From Pseudomonas sp. IPO3778 (GTDB lineage Bacteria; Pseudomonadota; Gammaproteobacteria; Pseudomonadales; Pseudomonadaceae), in NCBI RefSeq assembly GCF_013386825.1, contig NZ_JACARC010000048.1, positions 1-64,000 of the forward strand: DNA of 64,000 nt. Direction: 5' to 3'. The notes under the pieces were generated by a model. The model saw nothing but the letters and a program-made list of their open reading frames with translations. It did no database searches and was not told the origin of the DNA. The position numbers and the translations under genes were made by a program. Below, one piece after another: positions 1 through 7,513 of the stretch; position 1 is the stretch's first letter; each line of letters starts with the position of its first letter.

Positions 1-532
1 AGCGAGGCCGCGATAGCGGTGTGTCAGGCAACATCAACGTCGACTGTGCCGACGCCATCGCAGCCTCGCTAAAGCTCGACAGCTCCCACAGGGAATTTGC
101 TATGTCTTCAGACCGCGCTCTTCCGGCAATCGGGTTGGCGTTCTGGCCAGCACCCCGTTGGCCACGGGCACCCTGCAGTCTGGCGGCTGACAAGGATCAA
201 ATGTGGGAGCTGTCGAGCTTAAGCGAGGCCGCGATAGCGGTGTGTCAGGCAACATCAATGTCGACTGTGCCGACGCCATCGCAGCCTCGCTAAAGCTCGA
301 CAGCTCCCACAGGGAATCTGCTATGTCTTCAGACCGAGCGCGTCCAGCAACCGGTTTGGCCTTGTGCCTGGGGCAATCTGGCCGCAGGCACCCTGCAATT
401 CGACGGCCGACCAAGACCAAATGTGGGAGCCGTCGAGCTTTAGCGAGGCCGCGATAGCGGTGGGTCAGGCACCCTCACTGTCGACTGTGCCGACGCTATC
501 GCCGCCTCGCTACAGCTCCACAGCTCCCACAT
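1..532. repeat. Three tandem ~220 bp hairpin-containing repeat units
   Basis: The phrase AGCGAGGCCGCGATAGCGG recurs at 1, 222 and 442, so the period is 220-221 bp and the first unit is cut by the window edge. Each unit carries a long imperfect inverted repeat: TGTGGGAGCTGTCGAGCTT on the left pairs with AAGCTCGACAGCTCCCACA about 110 bp later. The spacers between hairpins are also related (CTATGTCTTCAGACCG is shared). No convincing gene lies here. The short open frames are by-products of the repeat. It looks like a tandemly amplified REP/REPIN-type element. Confidence 0.85.
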
Positions 533-556
533 TTGATTGTTGTTGCGTCCAGAAAC

Positions 557-1021
557 CTAGTTCTGCGGCCGTTGCTTGGTCGAGTCCAGCTCGGCTTTTT
601 TACCGGTGCTGATCTCGGTGATTTGCGCCGACTTGGCGATCGCAAAGTCGAAGGTGTCCTGCATTTTGGCGATGGCGTCGGTGGCCGTGCCGTTCAGGCC
701 ACCGTTGGCAGCCCAGTCGAAGTTCCACACGCCAGACAGGTTGTCGGCACCGGCCACGTCATGGGTTTCGATCGCGGTGAACACGTCGGGATGGCGTTCC
801 ATGTATTGGGCCGCGGCGCTGACATCGGCGGGAACCTTGCCCGAGGCGTTGCTGGCCAGCTGTGAAAGCTCTTGTTTGGTAATGGCCGACTTGCCCGTCT
901 GGCGCATGTAATCGGCGACGACCTTGCTCGACTTGGCAATGTTCAATTTGTCATCGAACACCGAGGTTGAGGCTTTTTGAGACGTCGGTCCGCCACCGGC
1001 GGGTGTTACGGTAGTAGACAT
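557..1021 (-). CDS. Small HrpK-like protein, possible type III secretion relic
   Basis: This 154-residue protein has a Ser/Thr/Gly/Pro-rich N-terminus without a signal peptide, followed by a helical central part (residues ~22-60) and a motif-rich stretch around VWNFDWAANGGLNG. I recognise it tentatively as resembling the HrpK-type proteins annotated in pseudomonads, where full-length HrpK is a type III translocator of plant-associated strains. No other type III secretion genes are in the window, so secretion cannot be inferred. The start ATG at 1021 is preceded by GGGAG at a normal distance. It stands alone between the hairpin repeats and the photolyase operon. The coding call is firm and the family name is weak. 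Confidence 0.6.
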   Translation of the reverse strand: MSTTVTPAGGGPTSQKASTSVFDDKLNIAKSSKVVADYMRQTGKSAITKQELSQLASNASGKVPADVSAAAQYMERHPDVFTAIETHDVAGADNLSGVWNFDWAANGGLNGTATDAIAKMQDTFDFAIAKSAQITEISTGKKAELDSTKQRPQN

Positions 1022-1126
1022 GGGCGCTGCTCCCTCAATGGATTGGTTGACATCGACGCCGAAGGTAGCATGGGCAATTGGCCATTTATCGGCGGTTTCA
1101 CAACAATTCGCAGCCGCCGGAAAATT

Positions 1127-2668
1127 TCACAGCGTTTCACCTGCATCCAGTTTGGCCAGCAGCCTCTCGCCGCGTGCCCACAGCGCGTCCTGTTTGGACT
1201 CAGGCATGCGGTCGAGATTTTTATACAGCAGGGCCATGCGCTGATTGCCCCGCAGCAGGTCGCCGTGGCGCATCAGGAAGTGCCAGTAAAGTGCATTGAA
1301 CGGGCAGGCGTTGTCCGCGGTGCTTTCAGTGACTTTGTAGGCACAGCCGCCGCAGTAGTCCGACATGCGCTTTATGTACTGGCCGCTCGCGCAGTAAGGC
1401 TTGGAGCCCAGGTAGCCGCCATCGGCGTGCATGACCATGCCCAGGGTGTTGGGCAGCTCGACCCAGTCGAACGCGTCCATGTAGATCGCCAGGTACCACT
1501 CACATATCTGGCTGGGCACGATCCCGGCCAGCAAGGCGAAATTGCCGGTGACCATCAGCCGCTGGATGTGATGGGCGTAGGCGTGTTTCAGGCTTTGGCC
1601 GATGGCCTGGCGCATGCAGTTCATTTGCGTCTCGCCTGTCCAATAGAACTCCGGCAGCGGGCGGCTGTTGCCGAATGCGTTGCCGGCGGCGTAGTCGGGC
1701 ATCTTCAGCCAGTAGACGCCGCGCACGTACTCACGCCAGCCAATCAGTTGGCGGATAAACCCTTCGGCGGCATTCAGCCCGATGCTGCCCGACCAATAAG
1801 CCGCCTCCACGTCGCTGCACAGCTGGCGCAGGTCCAGCAGGCCGATGTTCAGCGCCGCACTGATGCGGGCGTGAAACAGAAACGGCTCGTCGCTGGCCAT
1901 GGCGTCCTGGTAGTCGCCGAAGCCCGCCAGGCCGTAATCCAGAAAATAGTCCCACAGCGCCTGGGCGTCGGCGTGGGTCACCGGGTAATCGAAGGTGTCC
2001 AGGGAGCCGTAGTGGTTGCTGAAGTGTTTGGCCACCAGCGCCAACACGTCCTGGGTGATTGAGTCCGCGCTGAAGCGTGCCGGGTAGGGCGCTTTGGTGC
2101 CCTTGGGCAGTGCCTTGCGGTTGTCTGCATCGAAGTTCCAGGCGCCGCCCACCGGCGTACCGTCACCGTTGAGCAACAGCCCGCTCTTGCGGCGCATCTC
2201 CCGGTAGAAGTATTCCATGCGCAGCTGTTTTTTGCCGCTGGCCCAGGCCGCGAACCCGTCACGGCTGCACAGGAATCGACTGTCGGCATGCCACTGGATC
2301 GGCAAACCGCAGTCCTTCAGGGAGTGCTCCAGGCGCCAGTCGCCGCATTCGGTCAGGTGCAGCTCCCGCGCGTGCAGCTGCGAGTACCAGCGCTTTAACT
2401 CGCCGGGCACGGAGCCGGTGTTTTGCGGGTCATCCAGGCTGACGTAGTGCACCCGAATACCGCGCTGCTGCAACGCCTGGGCAAAGTGGCGCATGGCGCT
2501 GAAGATCAGGGCGATTTTTTGCGGGTGGTGGGGCACATGGCTGGCTTCCTCCATCACCTCGACCATCAACACGGCGTCGTACTGGCTGTCCAGCCCATCC
2601 AGCGAGGCCAGGTCAAATGACAACTGGTCGCCCAGCACCAGGCACAGGTTTCGAACGGCCGGGTTCAC
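1127..2668 (-). CDS. Iron-sulfur (6-4) photolyase / cryptochrome-family protein
   Basis: This 513-residue protein belongs to the prokaryotic FeS-BCP photolyase family (DPRP), which repairs UV (6-4) photoproducts using FAD, a ribolumazine-type antenna and a 4Fe-4S cluster. The cluster cysteines are visible at 351, 439, 442 and 455, the same spacing as in Agrobacterium PhrB. The repair-site HAYAHHIQR motif is at 362-370. The N-terminal Rossmann-like domain begins LCLVLGDQLS. The start is GTG at 2668, overlapping the TGA of the upstream DUF6482 gene by four bases (GTGA), so translation is coupled. It is the last gene of a three-gene operon. Confidence 0.93.
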   Translation of the reverse strand: MNPAVRNLCLVLGDQLSFDLASLDGLDSQYDAVLMVEVMEEASHVPHHPQKIALIFSAMRHFAQALQQRGIRVHYVSLDDPQNTGSVPGELKRWYSQLHARELHLTECGDWRLEHSLKDCGLPIQWHADSRFLCSRDGFAAWASGKKQLRMEYFYREMRRKSGLLLNGDGTPVGGAWNFDADNRKALPKGTKAPYPARFSADSITQDVLALVAKHFSNHYGSLDTFDYPVTHADAQALWDYFLDYGLAGFGDYQDAMASDEPFLFHARISAALNIGLLDLRQLCSDVEAAYWSGSIGLNAAEGFIRQLIGWREYVRGVYWLKMPDYAAGNAFGNSRPLPEFYWTGETQMNCMRQAIGQSLKHAYAHHIQRLMVTGNFALLAGIVPSQICEWYLAIYMDAFDWVELPNTLGMVMHADGGYLGSKPYCASGQYIKRMSDYCGGCAYKVTESTADNACPFNALYWHFLMRHGDLLRGNQRMALLYKNLDRMPESKQDALWARGERLLAKLDAGETL

Positions 2669-2970
2669 CAGGGCGCCGCCAGGGAAAACGGCGTTCGCAA
2701 AGCCTCAACGGGGCCTTCACGGTGGCCGCACATTTCATCGTGGACGCACTGATGCACCAGGGTGCAGGGAAACGCCGGGACTGCCTGCAACACCTCCCGC
2801 AGGTGATTGATGGAGCGAAAGTGCAGGGGCTTTGCCGCGGCGTCCAGCACGGTGAACTGGCCGTGGTCCAGCCTGACGCGCGCCAGGTAGAAACCGCCTT
2901 CCAGGGACAGCAGCTCCAACTCACGTACGCCGCCATCGGTGGCCAGTTGGGTCAGGGTTTGCAGGTTCAT
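2665..2970 (-). CDS. DUF6482-family protein
   Basis: A 101-residue cytoplasmic protein with the layout of the small Pseudomonas DUF6482 family, of unknown function. It has no signal peptide or membrane segment. Two cysteines and His residues cluster in the segment CTLVHQCVHDEMCGH (about 69-83). It sits 17 bp after the DUF3833 lipoprotein gene and overlaps the photolyase start by 4 bp, so it is co-transcribed with a light-dependent DNA-repair enzyme. The family call is from the general pattern. No activity can be stated. Confidence 0.75.
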   Translation of the reverse strand: MNLQTLTQLATDGGVRELELLSLEGGFYLARVRLDHGQFTVLDAAAKPLHFRSINHLREVLQAVPAFPCTLVHQCVHDEMCGHREGPVEALRTPFSLAAPW

Positions 2971-2987
2971 GGTTCACTCCTTGCCTG

Positions 2988-3524
2988 TCAGGGTTGCGCA
3001 GACTGGCGACGGAAGAACAGCGTCACCTGGCCCACTTCGATGCCCAACTTGGACATACTGGAGCGGTTGATCAGGGTGTCTTCGTCCATCAGGTACATCC
3101 AGTCGTCGAGGCTTACTTCGTAGACGGAGCCGTCAACCGGCAGGTTCAGCACGTAGCGCCAGCGCAGCGCGTTGCCGGCCACTTCGCCCTTGGCCTCACC
3201 CACCACATCATCTGCACGGCCGCGCCAATGGCCCGGGCCGTCGGGGGTCAGGGTCCAGACCCGCCGCTGGCGCGTGCCGTCGCTGTAGAGAAAGCGCTCG
3301 TCGAGAATCAGGTTTTCACCTTCGCGGCGGCTGGCGATATTCACCTCGAAACGCTTGGCCACTTCACCCGAGCGCTTCTCGAATATCCCCCAGGCCTTCA
3401 CGGGCTTGCTGAAGAACTGCACCAGGTCGAGCTGGGGTTGCTGGTCGGCATAGTGTTTGACATCCACGCTGCCGCAACTGCACAGGCCGAGCACCAGGGC
3501 CAGTGAAACCAATAGACGGGTCAT
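2988..3524 (-). CDS. DUF3833-family lipoprotein
   Basis: A 178-residue protein starting MTRLLVSLALVLGLCSCGS, a lipoprotein signal with the probable acylated Cys at position 18. The mature part is beta-rich and matches the DUF3833 pattern, for example RYVLNLPVDGSVYEVSLDDW near the middle. The start at 3524 is chosen because GGGAG lies 8-12 bp upstream. The open frame extends further upstream only through AT-rich non-coding sequence. DUF3833 genes commonly accompany photolyase genes in proteobacteria, and here it leads the DUF3833-DUF6482-photolyase operon. Its biochemical role is unknown. Confidence 0.85.
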   Translation of the reverse strand: MTRLLVSLALVLGLCSCGSVDVKHYADQQPQLDLVQFFSKPVKAWGIFEKRSGEVAKRFEVNIASRREGENLILDERFLYSDGTRQRRVWTLTPDGPGHWRGRADDVVGEAKGEVAGNALRWRYVLNLPVDGSVYEVSLDDWMYLMDEDTLINRSSMSKLGIEVGQVTLFFRRQSAQP

Positions 3525-3674
3525 AGCGTTTCTCCCTGAGCGGGCGTGATACAGCGGAAGCTTCGATACCTGATACTTGTACAAAATTATAAACTTGTAC
3601 AGGTATTTAAAAGGCACCTGGCTGTATCCGCTACTGACCTGCATATTGATGGGCCGCTCACTGAGCCGTTTGAT

Positions 3675-3804
3675 CGTTCCCACGCTCTGCGTGGGAATGC
3701 CGCCTCGGACGCTCCGCGTCCCGCTGCCGACGCGACATTGAAGCCTTGCGCGAGGGTGACGCGGAGCGTCACGGTATGCATTCCCACGCGGAGCGTGGGA
3801 ATGA
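3675..3804. repeat. Inverted-repeat element with CGTTCCCACGC / GCGTGGGAA ends
   Basis: Two copies of a short palindrome (TTCCCACGCTCTGCGTGGGAA and TTCCCACGCGGAGCGTGGGAA) bracket a segment with further inverted GGACGCTCCGCGTCC and GACGCGGAGCGTC palindromes, forming a compact foldable unit. It fills most of the 296 bp between the DUF3833 and aldehyde dehydrogenase genes. It is a repetitive extragenic element of the fluorescent-pseudomonad type. It may act as a terminator for neither gene in particular. Confidence 0.75.
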
Positions 3805-3820
3805 TCGGTCGCCCGGTTTA

Positions 3821-5308
3821 TCAGTACCGAATCATCACCGACTTAAGCTCGGTGTAGTCCTCGATGAATGCCCCGCCAAACTCACGCCCCACCCCCGAAG
3901 ACTTGTTGCCGCCAAACGGCACCGCCGGGTCAAGCATCGTGTGCATATTCACCCACACCGTGCCCGCGTTGATCGCCGGCACCATGCGCAGGGCCTTGCT
4001 CAAATCGTTGGTCCAAAGGCTGGCGCTCAGGCCGTACGGCGTGTTGTTCATCAACTCCAGCAACTCTTCCTCAGTGTCATAGGGGAAGAACGTGGCAATC
4101 GGGCCGAAGGTTTCTTCGTTGAGCAGGGTGTCGTTGATCGTGTTGGCGAGAATCACCGTCGGCTCTACATAGCAGCCCGGCCCATCGATCAGCTTGCCGC
4201 CATGGATGATCGTATTGTTCTCGGCACGGGCCTTGGCAAAAAACCAGTCGAGTTTCTGTTGGTGCTGACGGTTGGTCACCGGGCCGAACTCGGTGCGCTC
4301 GTCCAGCGGCGAGCCGATGTTCAACCGACTCAGGCGTTGCGCGAGCTTGTCCATGATCGGCTCGATCTGCGAGCGATGGGCGAAGAAGCGTTCGGCGGCG
4401 GCGCAGATCTGGCCGGAATGCAGGAAGCCGGCTTCAATGATGCCGTTCACCGCCTTGTCGAGGTCCACATCCCGCAGGAACCCGGCGGCGTTTTTGCCCC
4501 CCAGCTCCAGGGTCGCCCGGGTCAGGCCGGCGCCCATGGCACTGCGACCCACCGCGATGCCGGTGGGCACCGAACCGGTGAACGAGACCTTGTCCGTGCC
4601 CGGGTGCTCCACCAGGCCTTTACCCACGGCGCCGCCACCGGTCAACACGTTCAGCACGCCCGCCGGCAGGCCCGCGTCGATGGCCAGTTCGGCGATGCGC
4701 AGGATGGTCAACGGGGTGAACTCGCTGGGCTTGATGATGATGCTGCAACCGGTCACCAGCGCCGAGGCGAGTTTCCAGATGGCGATCATGGTCGAGAAAT
4801 TCCACGGCACGATGCCCACCACCACGCCCACCGGTTCGCGCAGGGTGAACGCGGTGTAGCGTTCGCCGGCGAAGGAGGGCAGCGACGGGGTAATGGTCTG
4901 GCCGCTGATCTTGGTGGCCCAACCGGCGTAGTAACGCAGGAAGTGCGCGGCCTGATCGACCTCAAAGGCCCGGGAAATCTGGATGATCTTGCCCGACTGG
5001 CAGGTTTCGATCTGCGCCAGTGCTTCCCGGTGTTGTTCCAGCAGGTCGGCGAGTTTGAGCAGCACGTTGCCGCGCGTTGCCGGTGCGGCCCGGGACCACT
5101 GCTGGAACCCGCGCCGGGCGGACTCTACCGCCGCGTCGATATCGGCCTGGTCAGCATCCGCCACTTGGGCGATCACCTCGCCGTTGGCCGGGTTGATCAC
5201 CGCCAGGGTTTGGCTGGAATGGCTCTGGACGTAACCGCCGTCGATAAACAGGGCATGGCTTCGAGGGAGGAAGGCGTGGACTTCAGGCAGCAGCGCAATA
5301 TCGCTCAT
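3821..5308 (-). CDS. Phenylacetaldehyde-type aldehyde dehydrogenase
   Basis: A 495-residue NAD-dependent aldehyde dehydrogenase. The catalytic Glu268 lies in LELGGKN and the nucleophile Cys302 in GQICAAAERF. The NAD-binding stretch VPWNFSTMIAIWKLASAL is near 168-185. It resembles FeaB/StyD enzymes that oxidise phenylacetaldehyde or 4-hydroxyphenylacetaldehyde to the acid, and ends in a similar VMIRY tail. It is divergent from the 4-hydroxyphenylacetate hydroxylase gene, and the 228 bp between them carries a 21-bp-spaced direct repeat. With a FeaR-type activator 6 kb away, the likely product is 4-hydroxyphenylacetate. The substrate is inferred from context. No tynA-type amine oxidase is nearby. 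Confidence 0.88.
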   Translation of the reverse strand: MSDIALLPEVHAFLPRSHALFIDGGYVQSHSSQTLAVINPANGEVIAQVADADQADIDAAVESARRGFQQWSRAAPATRGNVLLKLADLLEQHREALAQIETCQSGKIIQISRAFEVDQAAHFLRYYAGWATKISGQTITPSLPSFAGERYTAFTLREPVGVVVGIVPWNFSTMIAIWKLASALVTGCSIIIKPSEFTPLTILRIAELAIDAGLPAGVLNVLTGGGAVGKGLVEHPGTDKVSFTGSVPTGIAVGRSAMGAGLTRATLELGGKNAAGFLRDVDLDKAVNGIIEAGFLHSGQICAAAERFFAHRSQIEPIMDKLAQRLSRLNIGSPLDERTEFGPVTNRQHQQKLDWFFAKARAENNTIIHGGKLIDGPGCYVEPTVILANTINDTLLNEETFGPIATFFPYDTEEELLELMNNTPYGLSASLWTNDLSKALRMVPAINAGTVWVNMHTMLDPAVPFGGNKSSGVGREFGGAFIEDYTELKSVMIRY

Positions 5309-5402
5309 GGGGTTTTCCTGCTCGCAAAAACCCGAGGTTAACCAGCGCAGGCGGCCCAGGCTTGTCTGTGCCTGCCTGGCGGCATGTCTATGGCTGCCAG
5401 CC

Positions 5403-5442
5403 CTGTGGAAAGTGCAATCTTGGCTGTGGAACGTGCATTTTA
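5403..5442. promoter_or_regulatory. Tandem direct repeat, candidate AraC/FeaR-type activator site
   Basis: CTGTGGAAAGTGCAATCTT (5403) and CTGTGGAACGTGCATTTTA (5424) are imperfect direct repeats offset by exactly 21 bp, two helical turns. This is the geometry expected for an AraC-family activator bound as a dimer. They lie in the divergent promoter region between the aldehyde dehydrogenase and the hydroxylase genes. The activator would most plausibly be the FeaR-like protein encoded at 11242-12195. The sequence itself is clear. The protein that binds is inference. Confidence 0.5.
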
Positions 5443-5536
5443 CGAAGGGGTTGCCCGTTTCATACTGGCCCTGCATCCAGCGCCGTTCGTTGAGTTTGAA
5501 CGCCAGCCGGACATCCAATAATAAGCAGGGCCGTCC

Positions 5537-6706
5537 ATGAAAAAGCCAAACCCGCTCCTCGAAGACCTCAAGTCGATTCTGCCGACCATCGCTGCCAACG
5601 CCTTCCAGGCCGAGCAGGACCGCAAAGTCCCCGATGAGAACATTGCGCTGCTCAAAAGCATCGGCATGCACCGCGCCTTTCAACCCAAACCGTTTGGCGG
5701 CATGGAAATCTCCCTGCCACAATTTGCCGACTGCATCGCCTTGCTCGCCGGCGCCTGCGCCAGCACCGCCTGGGCCATGAGCCTGTTGTGCACCCACAGC
5801 CATCAACTGGCGCTGTTCTCGGCCAAGCTGCAGCAGGAAGTCTGGGGCGATAACCCGAATGCCACCGCCAGCAGCAGCATCGCGCCGTTTGGCCGCACTG
5901 AAGAAACCGACGGCGGTGTGCTGTTCAGCGGTGAAATGGGCTGGAGCAGCGGTTGCGATCACGCCGAGTGGGCGATTGTGGGTTTCCGTCGCAAAAACGC
6001 CGAGGGCACCCAGGACTATTGCTTCGCGGTGCTGCCGCGCAGTGACTACCAGATTCGCGATGACTGGTTCGCCGCCGGCATGAAAGGCAGCGGCACCAAG
6101 ACCCTGATCATCGACAACGTGCTCGTGCCCGAACATCGTATCCAGAAGGCCAAGGACATGATGGAAGGCAAGTCTGCCGGCTTCGGTCTGTACCCCGACA
6201 GCAAGATTTTCTACTCGCCGTACCGGCCGTATTTCGCCAGTGGTTTCTCCACGGTGAGCCTGGGCGTGGCCGAGCGCATGCTTGAGGTGTTCCGCGAAAA
6301 AACCAAGACCCGCGTACGTGCCTACACCGGTGCGGCAGTGGGGGCCGCGACCCCGGCACTGATGCGCCTGGCCGAGTCCACGCACCAGGTGGCGGCCGCC
6401 CGGGCCTTCCTCGAAAAGACCTGGCAGGAGCACGCCGAACACAGCGAGCAGCACCGTTATCCCTCCCGCGAGACCCTGGCGTTCTGGCGCACCAACCAGG
6501 CCTACGCCACCAAGATGTGCATCCAGGCGGTGGATCGCTTGTTCGAGGCCGCCGGTGGCAATGCATGGTTCGAGCACAACGAAATGCAGCGCCTGTTCCG
6601 CGATTCCCATATGACCGGCGCCCATGCCTACACCGACTACGACGTGTGCGCGCAGATCCTGGGGCGTGAGCTGATGGGGCTTGAGCCTGATCCGAGCATG
6701 ATTTGA
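5537..6706 (+). CDS. 4-hydroxyphenylacetate 3-hydroxylase, oxygenase component (C2 type, acyl-CoA dehydrogenase fold)
   Basis: This 389-residue flavin monooxygenase has the acyl-CoA-dehydrogenase fold of group D two-component hydroxylases. It would use reduced flavin from the partner encoded at 6866 to hydroxylate 4-hydroxyphenylacetate to 3,4-dihydroxyphenylacetate. From memory of the Acinetobacter baumannii C2 enzyme, its active-site residues His120, Ser146, Ser171, Arg263 and His396 align at a constant offset of 33 with His87, Ser113, Ser138, Arg230 and His363 here. Long motifs such as DMMEGKSAGFGLYPDSKIF (residues 207-225) also match. The hpa operon in this window has no HpaB-type oxygenase, so this enzyme plausibly fills that step. 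Confidence 0.85.
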   Translation: MKKPNPLLEDLKSILPTIAANAFQAEQDRKVPDENIALLKSIGMHRAFQPKPFGGMEISLPQFADCIALLAGACASTAWAMSLLCTHSHQLALFSAKLQQEVWGDNPNATASSSIAPFGRTEETDGGVLFSGEMGWSSGCDHAEWAIVGFRRKNAEGTQDYCFAVLPRSDYQIRDDWFAAGMKGSGTKTLIIDNVLVPEHRIQKAKDMMEGKSAGFGLYPDSKIFYSPYRPYFASGFSTVSLGVAERMLEVFREKTKTRVRAYTGAAVGAATPALMRLAESTHQVAAARAFLEKTWQEHAEHSEQHRYPSRETLAFWRTNQAYATKMCIQAVDRLFEAAGGNAWFEHNEMQRLFRDSHMTGAHAYTDYDVCAQILGRELMGLEPDPSMI

Positions 6707-6725
6707 CGCCTGCCACGGCCCCCCA

Positions 6726-6825
6726 TGTAGGCGCGAGCTTGCTCGCGAAAAACCTGAGAGCGCCGCGCCCATCCAGGCAGCCCGCGTCATCGTTAACGAC
6801 CTTCGCGAGCCCGCTCGCTCCTACC
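6726..6825. repeat. REP-type hairpin pair (GTAGG...GCGAGCTTGCTCGCGAA class)
   Basis: The left arm (GCGCGAGCTTGCTCGCGAA) and right arm (TTCGCGAGCCCGCTCGCTCC) form a ~100 bp inverted pair between the oxygenase and reductase genes. The same element recurs at 21166, 27827 and 51829, and as a half copy at 62694. Its core CATCGTTAACGACC is shared with those copies. Confidence 0.85.
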
Positions 6826-6865
6826 CAGAGCCGCTCGATAACTATAAGTAATCCGGGAGTCTTGC

Positions 6866-7360
6866 ATGTCTGATAACAGTTTCGACCCACGGGCCTTTCG
6901 CCGGGCCCTGGGCAACTTTGCCACCGGCGTCACCGTGGTCACTGCCGCCTCTGCCGACGGGCGCAAGGTCGGCGTCACCGCCAACAGCTTCAACTCGGTG
7001 TCCCTGGACCCGCCGCTGGTGCTGTGGAGCATCGACAAGCGCTCCAACAGCCACGAGGTGTTCGAGCAGGCCAGCCATTTTGCGGTCAACGTGCTGGCGG
7101 CTGACCAGATCGACCTGTCGAACAACTTCGCCCGGCCCAGGGAAGACCGCTTCGCCGAAATAGAATTCGAACCGGGCGAGGGCGGCTCGCCGGTCTTTGC
7201 CGATTGCTCGGCGCGGTTTCACTGCGAGAAATACCAGCAGGTGGACGGCGGCGATCACTGGATCATGATCGGCAAGGTGGTGGCGTTTGATGATTTTGGT
7301 CGCGCGCCGCTGCTCTATCACCAGGGGGCGTATGCGCGGATTGAGGCGCGGCAACCGTAG
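6866..7360 (+). CDS. Flavin reductase component of the 4-hydroxyphenylacetate hydroxylase (short C1 type)
   Basis: A 164-residue flavin reductase-like protein that reduces FMN/FAD with NAD(P)H for the oxygenase encoded 160 bp upstream. Family motifs include FRRALGNFATGVTVVTA, GVTANSFNSVSLDPPLVLW and the C-terminal GGDHWIMIGKV with PLLYHQGAY. It resembles the N-terminal half of A. baumannii C1. That enzyme has an extra ~150-residue MarR-like domain which senses 4-hydroxyphenylacetate, and this protein stops right after the catalytic domain. Substrate-triggered stimulation of the reductase is therefore not expected. The ATG at 6866 follows GGGAG. Confidence 0.88.
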   Translation: MSDNSFDPRAFRRALGNFATGVTVVTAASADGRKVGVTANSFNSVSLDPPLVLWSIDKRSNSHEVFEQASHFAVNVLAADQIDLSNNFARPREDRFAEIEFEPGEGGSPVFADCSARFHCEKYQQVDGGDHWIMIGKVVAFDDFGRAPLLYHQGAYARIEARQP

Positions 7361-7395
7361 GGCGAACACCTCTCTCGAGGATTGATGCAGGTTTA

Positions 7396-7484
7396 ATGTG
7401 GGAGCTGGCTTGCCTGCGATGCAGACACCTCGGTACATCAGAGACACCGCGGTGATGCCATCGCAGGCAAGCCAGCTCCCACAT
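7396..7484. repeat. REP-type hairpin pair (TGTGGGAGCTGGCTTGCCTGCGATG class)
   Basis: TGTGGGAGCTGGCTTGCCTG on the left pairs with CAGGCAAGCCAGCTCCCACA on the right over ~88 bp. The element lies in the convergent gap between the reductase and porin genes, where it could also end transcription. Sister copies are at 23310 and 26838. Confidence 0.88.
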
Positions 7485-7513
7485 TTGATCTTCATCAGCT
7501 CGTTGGATCTGCA

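Noticed and set aside
3821..6790. A continuous 989-codon minus-strand frame that would fuse the dehydrogenase to upstream sequence
   Set aside because: The upstream 490 codons are antisense to the hydroxylase gene, which has full family similarity. The dehydrogenase has a good ATG at 5308.
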